Positions 31,530 to 44,077 of a DNA stretch of 64,000 nucleotides are shown piece after piece. Source of the stretch: Vanrija pseudolonga (taxonomy: Eukaryota; Basidiomycota; Tremellomycetes; Trichosporonales; Trichosporonaceae); NCBI RefSeq assembly GCF_020906515.1, contig NC_085854.1:1488001-1552000 (forward strand), read 5' to 3'. The translations under genes and the position numbers were made by a program. Each line of letters begins with the position of its first letter. Within the stretch, counting starts at the first letter, position 1. The notes beneath the pieces were generated by a model. That model was given only the letters and a program-made list of their open reading frames with translations, was not told the origin of the DNA and ran no database searches.

Positions 31530-33456
31530 ATGACCGGGCCAGGCGACCTGTGCCCCCTCACTGCGGCTGACGGCTTGCCGTTCGTGTTCGGCGAGCCGGC
31601 GTCGCAGCCCGACAGCCCGCTGCTCTCGCTGCCGTCAGAGGTGGGGCCTTGTTGTGATGTTGTACCCCGCTGACCCACACCAGCTCCTGCACCGTGTCGT
31701 CTTCGAGAGCGCCGCCGATTCCCCCGCCGTGCTGGTCAGGATAGCGTCTGCATGCCGTGCCCTCCGGATATTCGTCTTCGAGGTCGGTTGGCGGGGAGGA
31801 GGGTGGACGAGGTTCGACGCCGACCGACACTGACGCCCCAGAACCCCGACACGGCGCTCTGGCGCGACATCCTCATCACGCGGTACGACGACCCGCGTGA
31901 GGCCGCGGCGTACCCCGTCGCACGGGAACGCATTGACTGGAAGAAGCTGGTCAAGGAGCGGACGTTTGTCGAGCGCGTCATGGAGAAGACTAAGGATATC
32001 GACGAGCTGGTGCGTGTGGGTAGGATGCGACTGAACTGACGAGCAGGCCCGCATCGTCGACCGCTTGAATGACACCCTGGTAGACATGTACCTTGACCTG
32101 CCGCCCAAGTCGGCGGCACTGAGCGAGATGGAGGACACGGCCGACCCGCACCTCTTCTTCGCTCAGCCCGCAACACGAAACGGCCCGATCCTGGAGCACC
32201 TGCTCCGCACGCCGGCGTTCGAGAAGCTCTACGCGACGTTCTCCGCCCACGAGCCAGAGTACAGGCAGAACCCAGACCAGCCATACTACCTACGCCGGCG
32301 ACGACGCCGGCCGATATCCATCCCGGCGCTGGCGCGTCTGCATGCGCTGCTGGCGCCGAAGAACACGGACGACATGGACCCCGCGACTGAGACCTATGCC
32401 GACGCAAGGGCGCACCGCGGCTACGTTCGCGAACTGGTGTACTCTGGCTCCCACTACCGAGAGGACAACGACTGGGCACCGCTCCGACCAGACGGCACGG
32501 TCGACTGGACGCTTGTTGACGCTATCGGCGATGTCATGAGTGCGTGTAGCAGGGGTGTGGAGGTTGAGTGGCGCTGACACGGTGGCCAGTGCTCAACGCA
32601 ATGGACGTGCTCTCGATGGGCGTCGATCTCTGGAGCGTGTCCCAGCCACCCATGTCCTATGGGATCGAGTCTGTGCGCGGGCTGGGCTTCCTCGGACTGG
32701 AGCGCCCTGCCAACCTGGCACCAGACGAGCCGTGGGACTGGGCGGGTATTGGCGGCTGGTGGAACGGCTCGTATGCTTTCATGGAGTAAGTGGCTGCAAG
32801 ATGGCTGGCGATCTACTGCTGACGACGTTCCAGATACCGACACTGGGTCAGACTGAACGAGCCACACCTGCTCCAGGTTCGGCGAGGAGTACCCCCTCTC
32901 GACCTCTCAACATACGCTGAGGCTATCGGCGACCTGATGGAGATGCAGTTGATCGTGGATCGCTGCCCAAGCGACGCCGACGACGCCTACTCGGATCTGC
33001 TGGGCATAAAGAGAGGGCAGATCGAGCAGGCTCCAATCGAGACCCAACTACCCGTGTCCGACCTCCTCCCGCCCATCCACTTCCACGGGTGGTCAAGGCA
33101 GGTGTCTACGGGCGTCTCTCATCCCTCTGGAGCGCCACACAGCTTTGTGCGCGGCGTGGTCAGGCTCACTGCCGACAACCCGCCAGAGATTCGGTGGACG
33201 ATTGTCATCAGCTACGGTGGCGCCGACCGCTGGAGGTTGGAATGTGCGCAGGTCGGCGGTCGTGGTGCCAGGCGAGGATTCTTTGGAGTGAGTGTCCATG
33301 TCAGTAGCAGCGCTCACGCCCCAGGCTTGGACAGACGCCGACCGCGAAGAGCATTCACCCAACGGTCCTGTTTGGTACTGGAAGAAACCTGAGGCCTCTG
33401 CTGCCTCTGACCAGAATTCTGGCCTCGCAAGAGAATCTGCCCTCGGAAGAGCATGA
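31530..33456 (+). CDS. F-box protein, Tremellomycete-type
   Basis: Seven exons (31530-31640, 31684-31782, 31842-32009, 32047-32539, 32590-32785, 32834-33287, 33325-33456) join in frame to 550 residues. An F-box-like segment covers about residues 32-85: LLSLPSELLHRVVFESA, VLVRIASACRALRIFVFE and NPDTALWRDILITRYDD. F-box proteins link substrates to Skp1-Cullin ubiquitin ligases. The C-terminal region has a conserved-looking beta-rich block, SFVRGVVRLTADNPPEIRW, RWRLECAQVGGRGARRGFFG and WTDADREEHSPNGPVWYWK, which I associate with F-box proteins of Cryptococcus relatives. One donor (31783) is GTCGGT, away from the usual GTGAGT/GTAAGT, but it keeps the frame. The substrate is unknown. Confidence 0.75.
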
Positions 33457-35981
33457 TGAACTGCTGTGGCAGGTTTGCATTCCGTTGGGGATGCGGAATC
33501 GCGTACATTATCGCCACTTACATCACCTTGTACGGGTCGGTGCCAGATCCCAACCCCATACCTTGGTTGAGATCCCGACAATCATCCCCTCCCCTGTCTT
33601 CCGTCGCATCGTCGGCGACCCCTGTTGTCAGGTCCAGCGGAACGTCGTCTGTCGGGCGGAGCGCCGGGAGCAACTTGCAACCCTTCTCGGAGCACCCGCC
33701 CGTGCACGCATGCATCTTTATGACAGGGCAGGGGGAAGGAAGGCGGGGGCGAGCAAAGCATCCACAGAATGATGCAGAGCGGTGCCGGAGCTTTTGATTC
33801 CCTTGTGGCCGCTCCCGTGAATACGGTGATATCTGGCCCGAAGTAACTGAGTGAGATGACCCTGTTGCAAAGGGGCGCCCGAGGCGGCGGCGGCGTCGAC
33901 GATGCGAGGTGAGGCGGCCAGGCGTGGCGGTCGCGTTTTGTTCCTGCGGTGAGTGGCGGCGAACAGCCAACACGGACGTCGGCTGCCCGCCCTGCGGCAT
34001 GCGGCATCTAGGTGTGTTAAGGTTGCGAGGCCATGCATGGGACACGTCGAGCAAGGAACATGTATGCGCATGCAAGGTAGGGGTTGTATGAATCTGCACG
34101 ACCGCGCCCTTCAATGTCAAAGTTCGATCTGGTGTAGATGTTGACGTTGATTATGATGGAAGAAAGCAGGGTTTGTGTGGCACTCGACTAGCTCGGTCGA
34201 TACACCAGTCAGCCAGGAACAACAGAGCCCAACTCAATTTCCCCCACCCACGCGCGTGCATGTGTGCTGTCTACATGGCTGTGCAGCATTGTGTGCCTTA
34301 TGACCCACGGACGCGGGAAAGAGAACAGAGAGGCACTGCGGGGGAGCGGGAAATTGTAACTGACATAGGACAAAGCCGAACATTGCCTTTGCATTCCGAC
34401 GCAGGGCGGCAGACAAGACGGCAGACTCCGCAGACACAGAGACACGGGCTCACGCTGTGTGTGCAACAAACGAACGCCGCCGACGACATGGGGACCTCGA
34501 TGGTCATGACGACAGTGCTGCCGTATCGGCAGGGACGACAAGCACGACAACGCTCGACCAATCGCACACGGCACAAGGTTGTTGCCAAGGATGGATGTGT
34601 CGTCTGAGCATCGTGCCACCATCCACTCCACCCACTCACACAACACCTCGCACGCCTTGTCTTGCATGATTGTTGTTGCCAAGCACGGCAGGTGGGGCAG
34701 CGCTGCAACAGCCCTATTGTTCCACCTTGCATTTCTCGGATCACGACCGGTCTCACTAGTCTGGCGCCACTGCTATCAATTAATCGAAGCTTCTGAAGGG
34801 AGAAGCGGCAAGCGAGAGACGTGTCTAACGCGGCCGACAGTGGGCCGGGTGGGCACGATCGCTAGCGTGCGGCAAGGCAGCACGGCAGCAGCAAGCGCGG
34901 CAGATGACCCAAGGGGAGCGGTCAAGTTGGGGCGACGTGGGTATGTAAGACTCGGGGTTGCGATGGGGAGGAATGCGGAAATCGAGCGAGCAGAGATATG
35001 AACAAGCGCCGTCCCTGCAACCCTGCATCGGTTGGGCGCCATCGGACAGTGACGGCGCGTGGGTCGTCTCGTCTCGTCTTGCCTCTCCGCTCTGCCGTTG
35101 CGCCGCCGCCTCGTTGGTCTATACCCGAAACAACTCTTGATCGTCGCCGATGGCGGCCGTTGGCGTCAACAGCGCGCGCCGCAATTGCCCTGCCGCCACG
35201 GTTCGACAGGCAACTTCCGGATACACGCTCGTACGTATTCCTGCCCGAGCACAGCAAGCCACTAAGATATGCTTCAGAGCATGTGCGCGCCCAAACCAAA
35301 GCAAGTACCGATGTGGGAAAAGTGTTCGAGCGAGGCGACACACTGTGGCGTCGTACTCTCCGATGAGTGTGTGATAGGTACCAGTTATTGGCCACGGCAT
35401 TCCTCAATCTGTGTAGGGTACGGCAGGCGGAGAGCCGTTCGGCTTGTCGGCGTTGAGTAACGTTTGCTGCTGCCCTGCTCAGCTGGCTCAGCTGCTCGTG
35501 ACTCCATCTCCGCCGGCAGGCAGCCATCTCCACCCAACCACCCCCGTTTCCTCCTCCCCACCGCTTATGTAGACTGACGCAGGGTGTGAGTGAGGGCGAA
35601 ACAACATGTTTGTCTCGAGGATGCGAGATTCACGACGGGCCTGAGTGAGGGACGGAGGCGGCGCACACCGTCGTCATGCCCGCCCGACTGCATCGGTGGC
35701 GAGGATGTGTGCATGACTGACTGGCTTTGGTTCATCAGTGGTGCGTGCGTGTGTCGTGTGTGTCGGCCGGCTCTTGTTTGGCCTCGTTTGAGGGGGATGG
35801 GGTCAAGCCACATCACACAAACTACGGCGTCGGCGCCGAGACGCGAGGAGGAGGAGGAGGACGGCGGACGCGTATGTTGAGTACGAAGCACGCTATTTTC
35901 GGCACGATGCCGTCGCTACACCTTTTCGATCACTTGCGGCAGGTGATGATGGCATGCATGTTGTTGGCTGCTCCTGCCTGA

Positions 35982-36000
35982 TGCTGCTGCTGCTGCTGCT
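35982..36000 (+). repeat. (TGC)n microsatellite
   Basis: Six TGC units within the gene-poor region, followed by a T run. Confidence 0.9.
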
Positions 36001-36871
36001 TTTGGTGGGTACGATCACTCTCCCATTGTGTGCCCATTGTGTGCGCAACGCATGCTGCACACACGGCAAATTATTCAATGAGGTGATGATGTGTGCGGGT
36101 GGCTACCGGGGCCGAGCAGTCGCACGCCACGGTTTGCATTACCTTGCTCGCCCTTGCCTCGACTCACAAATACACCGCACATATGCAAGTGTATTACAAA
36201 CGCATGCCCGAGCAAGCACGATGTGGGCCCAAGGCCGAATAACTGTCGCAAAGGCACCCAGAGGTATGACGGAGGAGGCGCTGCGACAGTGACTACCCAT
36301 GCAGGCCGTCCGAAGACCGAACACGCGGTACTGATGGGGTTCCCGCGGATGTGAGCGGGGTCTTTGGGGTCTGCGGGTCTCTGCGGGACTGACGGGCCAG
36401 AGAGTCGACAGCCGCCTCGGCACAAGGGATGGAACATGGCGGTGTCCTGTGGCGGCGCGGGGCGGCGGGCTTGTCTACTTACCGGAGGCCGGAAATGCAG
36501 GGGAGCGCCGACGACGGTGGGTGGTCGAATGAATGAATACCTGTAACCGCGATTGGGTTGCATACGAGGTGTACGATCACGGCCCCCGGCAGGCGGGGGC
36601 GGGGGGGGAGGGGGCGAGAGGGCCAACTCGGGCTTGAGCTTGTTTGTCCTTTCGGTCAGAATTGTGTCAAGGTACGAGAGATAGGGAATGAGAGCAGACA
36701 TCAGGAGGCAGCAGGCAGGCATGCTTCAGTAAGGGAGCGAGGATTAGGCAGAGGGCTTTCAAAAGTGTATTGACCTGGGGAAGGCCGTCGTATACAAAAC
36801 CTAGTCCGGTCAGGTACGATTGTACGGCAATGATGCGGGGTGTGTTGTGGTTGTTGCTTGCTTGCCTTGCT

Positions 36872-36900
<29 letters not shown>
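36872..36900 (+). repeat. (TGC)n microsatellite
   Basis: About nine uninterrupted TGC units. It is the longest trinucleotide tract in the window and has the same orientation as the other two. Confidence 0.9.
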
Positions 36901-36905
<5 letters not shown>

Positions 36906-38245
36906 TTCCTGACGTCGGTCTTGGTCCCTGTCTTCCGTCCCTCGTCCCACTCCTCGCCTCGGTCCCTCCTCTCCTCTCCTCTCCTCTCCTGCATCTTACT
37001 CGGCCGAGGGGATGAAGCGAAAGAGTTTGAGAAAGGGGTCATGGGATACGCTAGCCGTAAAGAGTAAATCGGATTGGCAAATGCAACACGGGGGGCACGT
37101 GGTGACCACTTTCAAGGCATTCCAGGGGCCAAAGTGACGGAGAGGAGGAGAGAGAGAGAGCGAGAGAGCGAGCGCGAGGCGAGGTAGCCTGCAGCCTGGC
37201 AGTCTGCCGAGGCGCAACCCACACATTTGTCTCTCAACTTTCCTTGCAGGGCAGGATCCTGTGCAGCAGCTGCCCCTCCCCACTTGGGCTGAAACTCCAA
37301 CTCATGCGTTGCATCATCGGCATCATCGACGCCGCGGCGTAGTGTATGACGTGCCTGGAAATACAGACCGCAATGTGAACCCTAGGGGCTGCTTTCTCTC
37401 CCTCTCGTCTCGTCTGGCATGCGCTGGCGCGGCGCGCCAGAGGCATGCATGCACGGTTAGCAGCACGAGATCGCGGGGCAGAGCCGAAGGCAACAAGCAA
37501 CAACTGCTGCTGCAACACGCACGCCGGGGTTGCCGTCTTTGTCCATGCCCTCCCCTGTCTTTCAATCGTTCCCCCACTTTGCCGTGCCCCTGGCGTCCAA
37601 CCGTTTACCCCGCAGGCAGCCGTACCCATCTCGTTCAGGATCCCAATTTCCGGACACTGACATGGGGAGACGACCTGCCCTGCAGTAGGTCCGCGTGAGT
37701 GCGTGCGTGCGTTTGTGTGTGCGTGGGGTTCGGGGGTTCGGGGGGGAGGGGAGGGAGGGAGGCATGCGTGCGTGCGTGCATGTGTTGCGTTGCTCCTGCT
37801 CACCTGTGCACCGCTTGCTTGACCTGCCTGCCTCTTGCTGCTGCCCTCATGTCTGCCGTTCGGGCGGCCCGTCGGTAGCCAGTGTGTTGTACGTGTATAC
37901 GACGATGCACGTCCATGTGCATGCCGTTCCATGCCGCTCCTGCCGCCTCTGGTCTCTCGCCTTGTTGCTCGCGGCGCGCGGAAAAGTGGGCGTGGGCGCG
38001 GTGACGGGTCACAGATAACGCCTCAACCATATGCTGTCCAGGGTCCTGCCTGTTCGCCGGACAACAGATGGCTCTCGTCGTCCTCGCCCTCTAGAAACCC
38101 GCCCGCCCGCCTGCAATGGCCACCGCCGCTGCGCTCCGCCGCGCGCGCGTGCTCTTGCGCGTCAAAGGGCACGAGGGCTGCCGGGGCTGCCGGGGCCAAG
38201 GGGAAAAAAAAGGATGACAACACTGTGTGATGCAATCGGAGGGAG

Positions 38246-38279
38246 GCTGCTGCTGCTGCTGCTGCGGCGGCGGCGGCAG
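38246..38279 (+). repeat. (CTG)n-(CGG)n compound microsatellite
   Basis: About six CTG units run directly into about five CGG units. Confidence 0.9.
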
Positions 38280-38470
38280 TCGAACCGTCCATGTGCACGC
38301 AACGGCTCAAGCAAGTGCGCACACTCATACCTCACTCGCTGCTGTTGAGCCCTTGCCTCTGGGTCGTCCGCCCTGCTCGGTCGGTCGGGGGCCTTGTTCG
38401 CTTTCTGTGCCTCGAGGAACCTCACCTCTGCGGCCTCTCTCGGGGGGATGCATATCTCTGGCTGACGGCT

Positions 38471-40220
38471 GCAACACGACCACCACCACATATCTACCTC
38501 CTCCTCGGCCACCTACCCTCTCGCACACACCCACCCCTCCCCTCCCTCCTTCCCTTCGTAGATATTTATCTCGTCGGTCACCGAGGTATTATCCCCCCCC
38601 CCTCCTCTCTCACACGTACGTTCCGAAACTTGCCACAGCGCAACGACAATCCCCGCAAGCGACCACCAACACCACCACCCCCTCATCACCTCGACCATAA
38701 AGTCAGTCGGGTTACCCTGGCCAAACGACTCTCTTCCCTCGTACCTCATCGGACGCCTCTCTCCTGACCAAAGACGAAACCGTCCTTTCTGGCCTTTGAA
38801 CAAACGAGGTGCGTAATCTCTACCCCACATGCGACACGACATACGCCCGAACACCATACCTCGCTTGGTGTCCCGGGCCCTTCCTTCGCCCTTGTCCGAT
38901 CCTAGCTGAACATCAAACTCCAGACTCCAAACGCCAACGCCCTATATCCACAGCAACAGTTGACCCACCTTGACTGTTACTTCCCTCGCTCCTCAACTGT
39001 CTTCCTCGTCCTACTACTCCCCCCCTTGACACAGTCGGACATTGACATTGTGAGTTACATTTGTCACGAGTTGCGTTTGTGAGGCCCATTGAATGGCTAC
39101 CTCGCCATTTGCGGCGTCTTGTTATTTCTGCCTCGATCCCTTGCACCCTTGCCCTCCCCACCCCACGATCACTCAACTTTCCCCGTTCGGTGTCATTCAA
39201 TGTGACCCCCATCGCCGCCGTCGCAGCCAGAGTCCGAGTGCGGTTTCATCCAACCGTTTCCTGTTCTCTGCTTGGTTGTCATGTTCAAACGCCGCGCCAG
39301 TCTGTAACGCGCTCTCTGAACCCTTTGCCATCGCGTCTTTTCGCAGACGGCTGCTGGCATCGGCAGTGCGGACGGTTGCGGCCGAGACGAGCGGGGCGGC
39401 GGTGACCCCCAGCTAGCCCACTTTTACTTATCACAAACCTTGGTCCCATAAGTGGTGCCTGAGGCTAAGGTGGTCTGTCTACAAGGCTACCTTTTTCGCC
39501 GCCTAGAGCGCATCTGGTGCAAAAGTCGCCACAACGGTAGCCTCTTACCCGCATATCCTGACGCTACTCGTTTCTGTTGGCGCCATTCCCCCCCCTCTCC
39601 TCTTGCCCCTCGGCCCGCATTTGTTCATAACGCGCGCGGCATGTCACTGACGCTCGTTTGAGGCCAGCACTAGCCCGCATCACCCCGCCCAGATTAAACG
39701 ATATCAGCAATCGTCTGTCAAGGCACACTAGTTCCATCTCTCTCACAACCCTCCCCCCATACATAGTCACCACCCACCCACCACCACCACCACCCACACC
39801 ACCTTCCTCCTCCTCCCCCTCGTTGGCACCTACATTGCCATCACATCCTTTTGACCGCGCCCCTTCGTCGGATCGATCTCAATCATCCTTCTCGACGTGC
39901 AGCAGTCTCTCACCACCACCCTTCCACTTTGGATCGACATTGCAATCTAAACCCTAGAGGGCACCCGTCGCCTTTGAGCGCACAACAGCAGCGAGCTTCC
40001 TGCCCATTCATCTCTTTGGCCCGTGCGTCGATCACTCCCTTGGTCTGTGCGCCTCCCAACCACAGTCAGTCACCACCCAACGCGAGCCTTTCCCAGCTTC
40101 CTTCGTCGACAACCAACGACGACGACGAAGCCGACGACGACGACGACAACAACAACAGTGTCATAGGATCGTCCAAGTTGTGCGCCTTTCAGCACATTTC
40201 CGACCCCATCTTCGTCTCAC
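38471..40220 (+). promoter_or_regulatory. Probable long 5' leader and promoter of the C2H2 factor
   Basis: From about 38480 the plus strand becomes strongly pyrimidine-rich with CACC- and CTCC-type runs. This is the composition of leaders seen directly before other ATGs in this window. Intron-like donors (GTGCGT near 38809, GTGAGT near 39050) suggest a spliced leader. Several short upstream ATG frames occur. The extent of the transcript is inference. Confidence 0.4.
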
Positions 40221-42090
40221 ATGCTGAGCACGTTTGAATCGCGTATTTCTTTATCGCCTAGTAGTGAAGAGTTATCACCCTCGTTCAACTTGTTCTCCCT
40301 CGAAGAGGACTTCCCCGACCTCCCCGCCCTCTACAAGTCGCCCTCAAACGCCTTTGACGCTCTTGACCGTGACACCACCCCCAACTCTTTTACTCTCGAC
40401 TGCAGCTCGGAAAGCCCGTCTGCACTTGCTACTTCGGAAGACGAGAGCATCCCCTCCACTTCCTCCTACCTCCCCGCTGTCACTGCCAAGTCGTCGCTGG
40501 CTGACCCCGAGACAAACGCCTTTGTTGCTACGCTCGGCCGCATCGACATCAAGGACATCGCCTCAGTTCCTCCCCTCTCTATGATCCCCCCTCCCTCGGG
40601 CCATTCCAACAAGTCTTCCCCCACAAACTTTGCCTTCACCCTCCCTTACGACCGCCGCCCAACCATGACCCCCGACTCTGCCACCGACAACTACGGCAGC
40701 CACAACGGCCAGTTCCACGGCTACTCTGGATCTGTCCTGTCAGTAGACACCAGCTGGTGCGGTGGTGAATAACAACTGACTTTGACAGCAGGAAAGGCCG
40801 TGGCGACGACGACACTGCCGACACGCGCTTCCAGAACCCATTCTCGCAGCCCGGTCATCTCGAGTCGATCAACGCCCACTCCTCTGTTGACCCCCACTTT
40901 GTCTCCGAGGGTGTAAACTACCAGGCATACGGCTCGGCACCGCACAACGTTTCGTCGTTCCCCTACGTTGGGATCCCCACCGCCGCCCTTACTCGCCCCG
41001 GCCAGTCGCTTTCGCGGCCACAGACCAGCGACGGTCTCCCCAGCTACCCATCTCACCTGCCCGGCCAGGTGCCCCTCCCCAGTGCACGAACTCTTGTAAG
41101 TTCATGGTCTTCATTCTCAAATCTCGTGCCTTTACTCACGCTCCAGATCCGTGACACCACTGGTCAGGTCATGGCGCCTTACTCGTCGCGTCCTTACGGT
41201 TCCTTTGACCAGGCTTCCAGCCGCTACGTTGGGCTCGGCCTTGCCGCTCCCCCTTCGGCCGACAACGAGTTGCAGTTTGTTTCTCTTGCCGGACCTGCTC
41301 CGAAGAAGCGTTCTCGTCGTCGTTACGACGAGATTGAGCGTATCTACCCTTGCGAGTGGAAGGGTTGCGACAAGGCCTACGGCACCCTCAACCACCTCAA
41401 CGCCCACGTCGCCATGCAGAAGCACGGCGAGAAGCGCCTGCCATCTCGTGAGTCACCCTTTGACTTGTGGCGTGGCGCATTCTAACCTCGGCCTTAGAGT
41501 TTAAGGAGATGCGCAAGGAGTGGCGCCGCAAGAAGCGTGAGGAGGCGGCCGCCACGGCCAGCAAGGAGTACTCGCAGGCTGCCGCTGCAGCTGCCGAGAC
41601 GACGGGCAAGCCCGGCTATTCACAAGGTGCGGATCAGTACGCCGCGCACGGCTCGTGGGGCTCTCGCCAGAGCCTCGGCGGAGATGACTCGGTCGTGCCA
41701 TCCATGTACCCCGGAGCCTACTCTGGTAGCAGCTCCGTCGGTACTCTGGAACCGGCCGACCCCTTCGGTCACCGTGGCTCGACTGGTTCGTTTTTGACCA
41801 GTGCGCCCACCTGGTCTGGTTCAGACACCCGACCTAACACTGCAAACACAGTTTCCTCCACTGGCTCTCCTACCGATGGCCGCTTTGCCTACTCCGCTCC
41901 CTACTCGACTGGCGTTTCCGTTCAGTACGACTTTGGCCGTGCTACCGCCGGCTCGTACCACAAGGGCCAGTCGGGCCTCAGTATCGCCATCCAGCAGGAC
42001 AGCGACTACTCGTCGTCGGCACCCCAGAGCGGTAACCCCCTCCGCGTCGGCTTCAACCCTTACAGCATGAGCCAAAACGTTCAGCTCTAA
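40221..42090 (+). CDS. C2H2 zinc-finger transcription factor
   Basis: Four exons (40221-40738, 40792-41095, 41147-41447, 41498-42090) encode 571 residues. The first half is Ser/Pro-rich with an acidic activation-like stretch, LFSLEEDFPDLPALY. A basic patch, PKKRSRRRYDEIERIYP, precedes the single visible finger, which starts CEWKGCDKAYGTLNHLNAHV and runs through a second histidine to HGEKR: C-x4-C, then two histidines five residues apart. A basic helix, QFKEMRKEWRRKKREEAA, follows directly. The finger, its T-L-N-H-L-N-A-H-V core and the following helix form a block I associate with a fungal C2H2 family whose targets I cannot name. The C-terminus is Ser/Gly/Tyr-rich. It is a nuclear regulator behind the longest gene-free region of the window. 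Confidence 0.85.
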
Positions 42091-42920
42091 GGTCGACCCG
42101 GACCGCCTCACCACCAAAACCCGCACCAACCTTTAGACGCCCCCAACGCCCACCACCACCTATACAACTCCTCCTACTCATGCACTCTCGCCAACCCTCA
42201 AGCCTCCCCCCTGCAAATGTGCTATACCCACAAGGCCTGTGCTCTCTTGTTTCGACTTTCTGTGACCACGATTCTTGCAACGACGCTCTTGATTCAAAAG
42301 TGATCAATGCGACAAAGCTCGCCGTTTTCTCTTGCCAATGACACCTTTCCAGGTGCTCTTCGGCTCGTTGGTTCTGCCTCGTTGGCTCGAGCGCGCTTGT
42401 CGTGCCTCGCCGACCAGACCTCTTTTAAGTATTTTCCTTACCATTTTTTAGCACGAGGTTTGGGTAGTCACCACGGGCTGTGCATGTGTAGCGATAATTC
42501 TTGTAGCCTGTAGTATGCAGCCCTGACGCGAAACACTGGCGTGGTAGAGTGGGGTGGGGCATTGACGACGACAGCACTAAGATGAGCAGCTAGTGCGAGT
42601 TGTTAGCTCGTCGAACCTGGCTTGGGATCTGGAAGATAACCGAAGCTTGAGTTGAACATGCTTGGGCAGTTGAGTGGAGTGTGGCAGTGGCCGGCGGGTA
42701 CCTGTCACTGGCCGCTTTAGGCAACTTTGGTCGAGGTATGTATGGTGAGGAGGCATTCGGCCAACTCGGCATACACGGCAAAGCGCATCCACCTCCCCCA
42801 CCCGCTCCCCCACTTTGCAAAGTCACGACTCCCCCACTTGGCGAGGGTACATAAAGCGCGTCCTCGCTGGCGTGTCTGGCCGTCTCCCTCCAACTCTCCT
42901 CACAGCAACAACGCAGCAAA
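42091..42920. other. Intergenic region
   Basis: This is the 3' flank of the C2H2 gene, then the promoter of the Rid-family gene, with a TATA-like ACATAAAG near 42850, about 70 bp before the ATG. No gene is seen. Confidence 0.5.
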
Positions 42921-43441
42921 ATGCCCAAGCCATCCCAGTGCACGCTCACCACCGGCGCCCCCGCCCCCCTCCCCGGAATCGTGCGTACCGCCCCTCCTCC
43001 CCTTCCTCTGCTGTTCCCTTCCTCTGCTGTTCCCCCCTAACACCACCCCCAGTACTCGCAGGCCGTGCGCGCCGGCAACCTCCTCTACACCTCGGGCAGC
43101 GTGGGCATGACGCCCGAGGGCAAGATGGTCGAGGGGACCGTGCAGGACCGCACGCGCCAGGTGATTGCCAACCTCGAGGCGATCCTCAAGGCGAGCGGCA
43201 TGGGCCTCGAGAACGTCGTCAAGGCCAACATCTACCTCAGCAACCTCAGCCGCGACTTTGAGGCCGTCAACGAGGTGGGCAGGCCCCGGGCTGCGGATAT
43301 GATCGCTCGCTCACACACACCCAGGTCTACAAGGAGATGCTGCCCGAGCCCAAGCCCGCGCGCACCTGCGTCGGCGTCGCCGAGCTTCCTGCGGGCGGCA
43401 CCGACGTCGAGATCGAGTTTGTCGCCTACGATGGCAACTAG
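42921..43441 (+). CDS. Rid family enamine/imine deaminase (Hmf1/Mmf1-type)
   Basis: Three exons (42921-42980, 43053-43274, 43325-43441) give 132 residues, the usual size. Rid proteins hydrolyse reactive 2-aminoacrylate and related imines from PLP enzymes, preventing damage. Landmarks are PLPGIYSQAVRAGNLLYTSG, VQDRTRQVIANLEAILKASG, VVKANIYLSNLSRDFEAVNE, and PKPARTCVGVAELPAG with the active-site arginine, then VEIEFVAYDGN. No mitochondrial presequence is evident, so this looks like the cytosolic (Hmf1-type) form. Splice joins are clean. Confidence 0.93.
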
Positions 43442-44077
43442 AGAAGCATATGCATGGGGCAGAGGGGCAGGAGGGTATGAGGGCAGGATGATAGACGGGA
43501 TATGCATCGCATTGGAAAACCTCGAGCGAAGCGAGACACGAGAGCCAGCAGCCCGGCTTCGCGACCGGCTGCGCGGCCGGCTTGACGGCATCTCACGGCC
43601 CGCCGGCCGACTCCGCCGGCGAGCCCCAGTCTGGGGCCGGGATGCCGAGGTATCAACCGCAGCGCGTCGCGAGCAAACGCGAGCAAGCCGAGGTGTAGTG
43701 CCAATGCTCGCTGCCAAGCACTGCAGTGCATCGACTTCTTACTCAGCAACGTCTGACAGCCGCTCGTCGCCCGCCTGTTGCCGACCACCGCGACGCCGTG
43801 ACACCGATCGGGGTCACCCTGCTCAATGCCACTCACGCCGCGGCGAGCCATGCCACAGCCCCTGTCAGTGTTGCCCCACCACCCGCGTGCAGCACCCCCA
43901 CACCCTCAAGCTAGACAAATGCTCTACATGTGAGGTAGTGAAACTATGTAAGGGTATCGAGTGTAGACACATTGACAAATGGGAGAGCCCCCGGGCATTA
44001 GGTTCGTTCAACGCGCTCCAACTGCCAGCCAGATGACGCTGATGGTGGGTTTTTATCTTGACACGCATCTGGTGTTT
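43442..44077. other. Convergent intergenic region
   Basis: Shared 3' flank of the Rid gene and the importin gene. The stretch 43560-43640 contains several GGCCGGC and CCGGCGG inverted repeats able to fold into hairpins. No gene is seen. Confidence 0.5.

Larger units (their letters stand above)
33457..38470. other. Gene-poor region upstream of the C2H2 factor
   Basis: Five kilobases without a supported gene. The longer open frames on both strands have skewed, arginine-, proline- or histidine-rich compositions and no family features. They lack convincing splice structure. The region is rich in CTG/CAG, GA and GTGC microsatellites. With the leader region to 40220 it forms a 6.8-kb gene-free block. 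A long noncoding RNA or extended regulatory region is possible but not shown. Confidence 0.5.

Noticed and set aside
33385-33772. Alternative plus-one frame continuing the F-box protein past the WYWK motif
   Set aside because: It needs a frame change without a GT-AG intron; the straightforward frame ends 43 residues into the last exon and is sufficient.
33518-34120. 200-codon minus-strand frame downstream of the F-box gene
   Set aside because: Composition without recognisable folds; no splice structure; overlaps the probable F-box 3' UTR.
35119-35400. 94-codon protein-like frame (minus) with an overlapping open frame on plus
   Set aside because: Both strands look equally protein-like, with no homology; typical of GC-rich shadow frames.
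36075-36722. 215-codon ATG-initiated minus-strand frame in the gene-poor block
   Set aside because: No domain, skewed Pro/Arg composition with a poly-Pro run from a GC tract; frames this long arise by chance in such GC-rich DNA.
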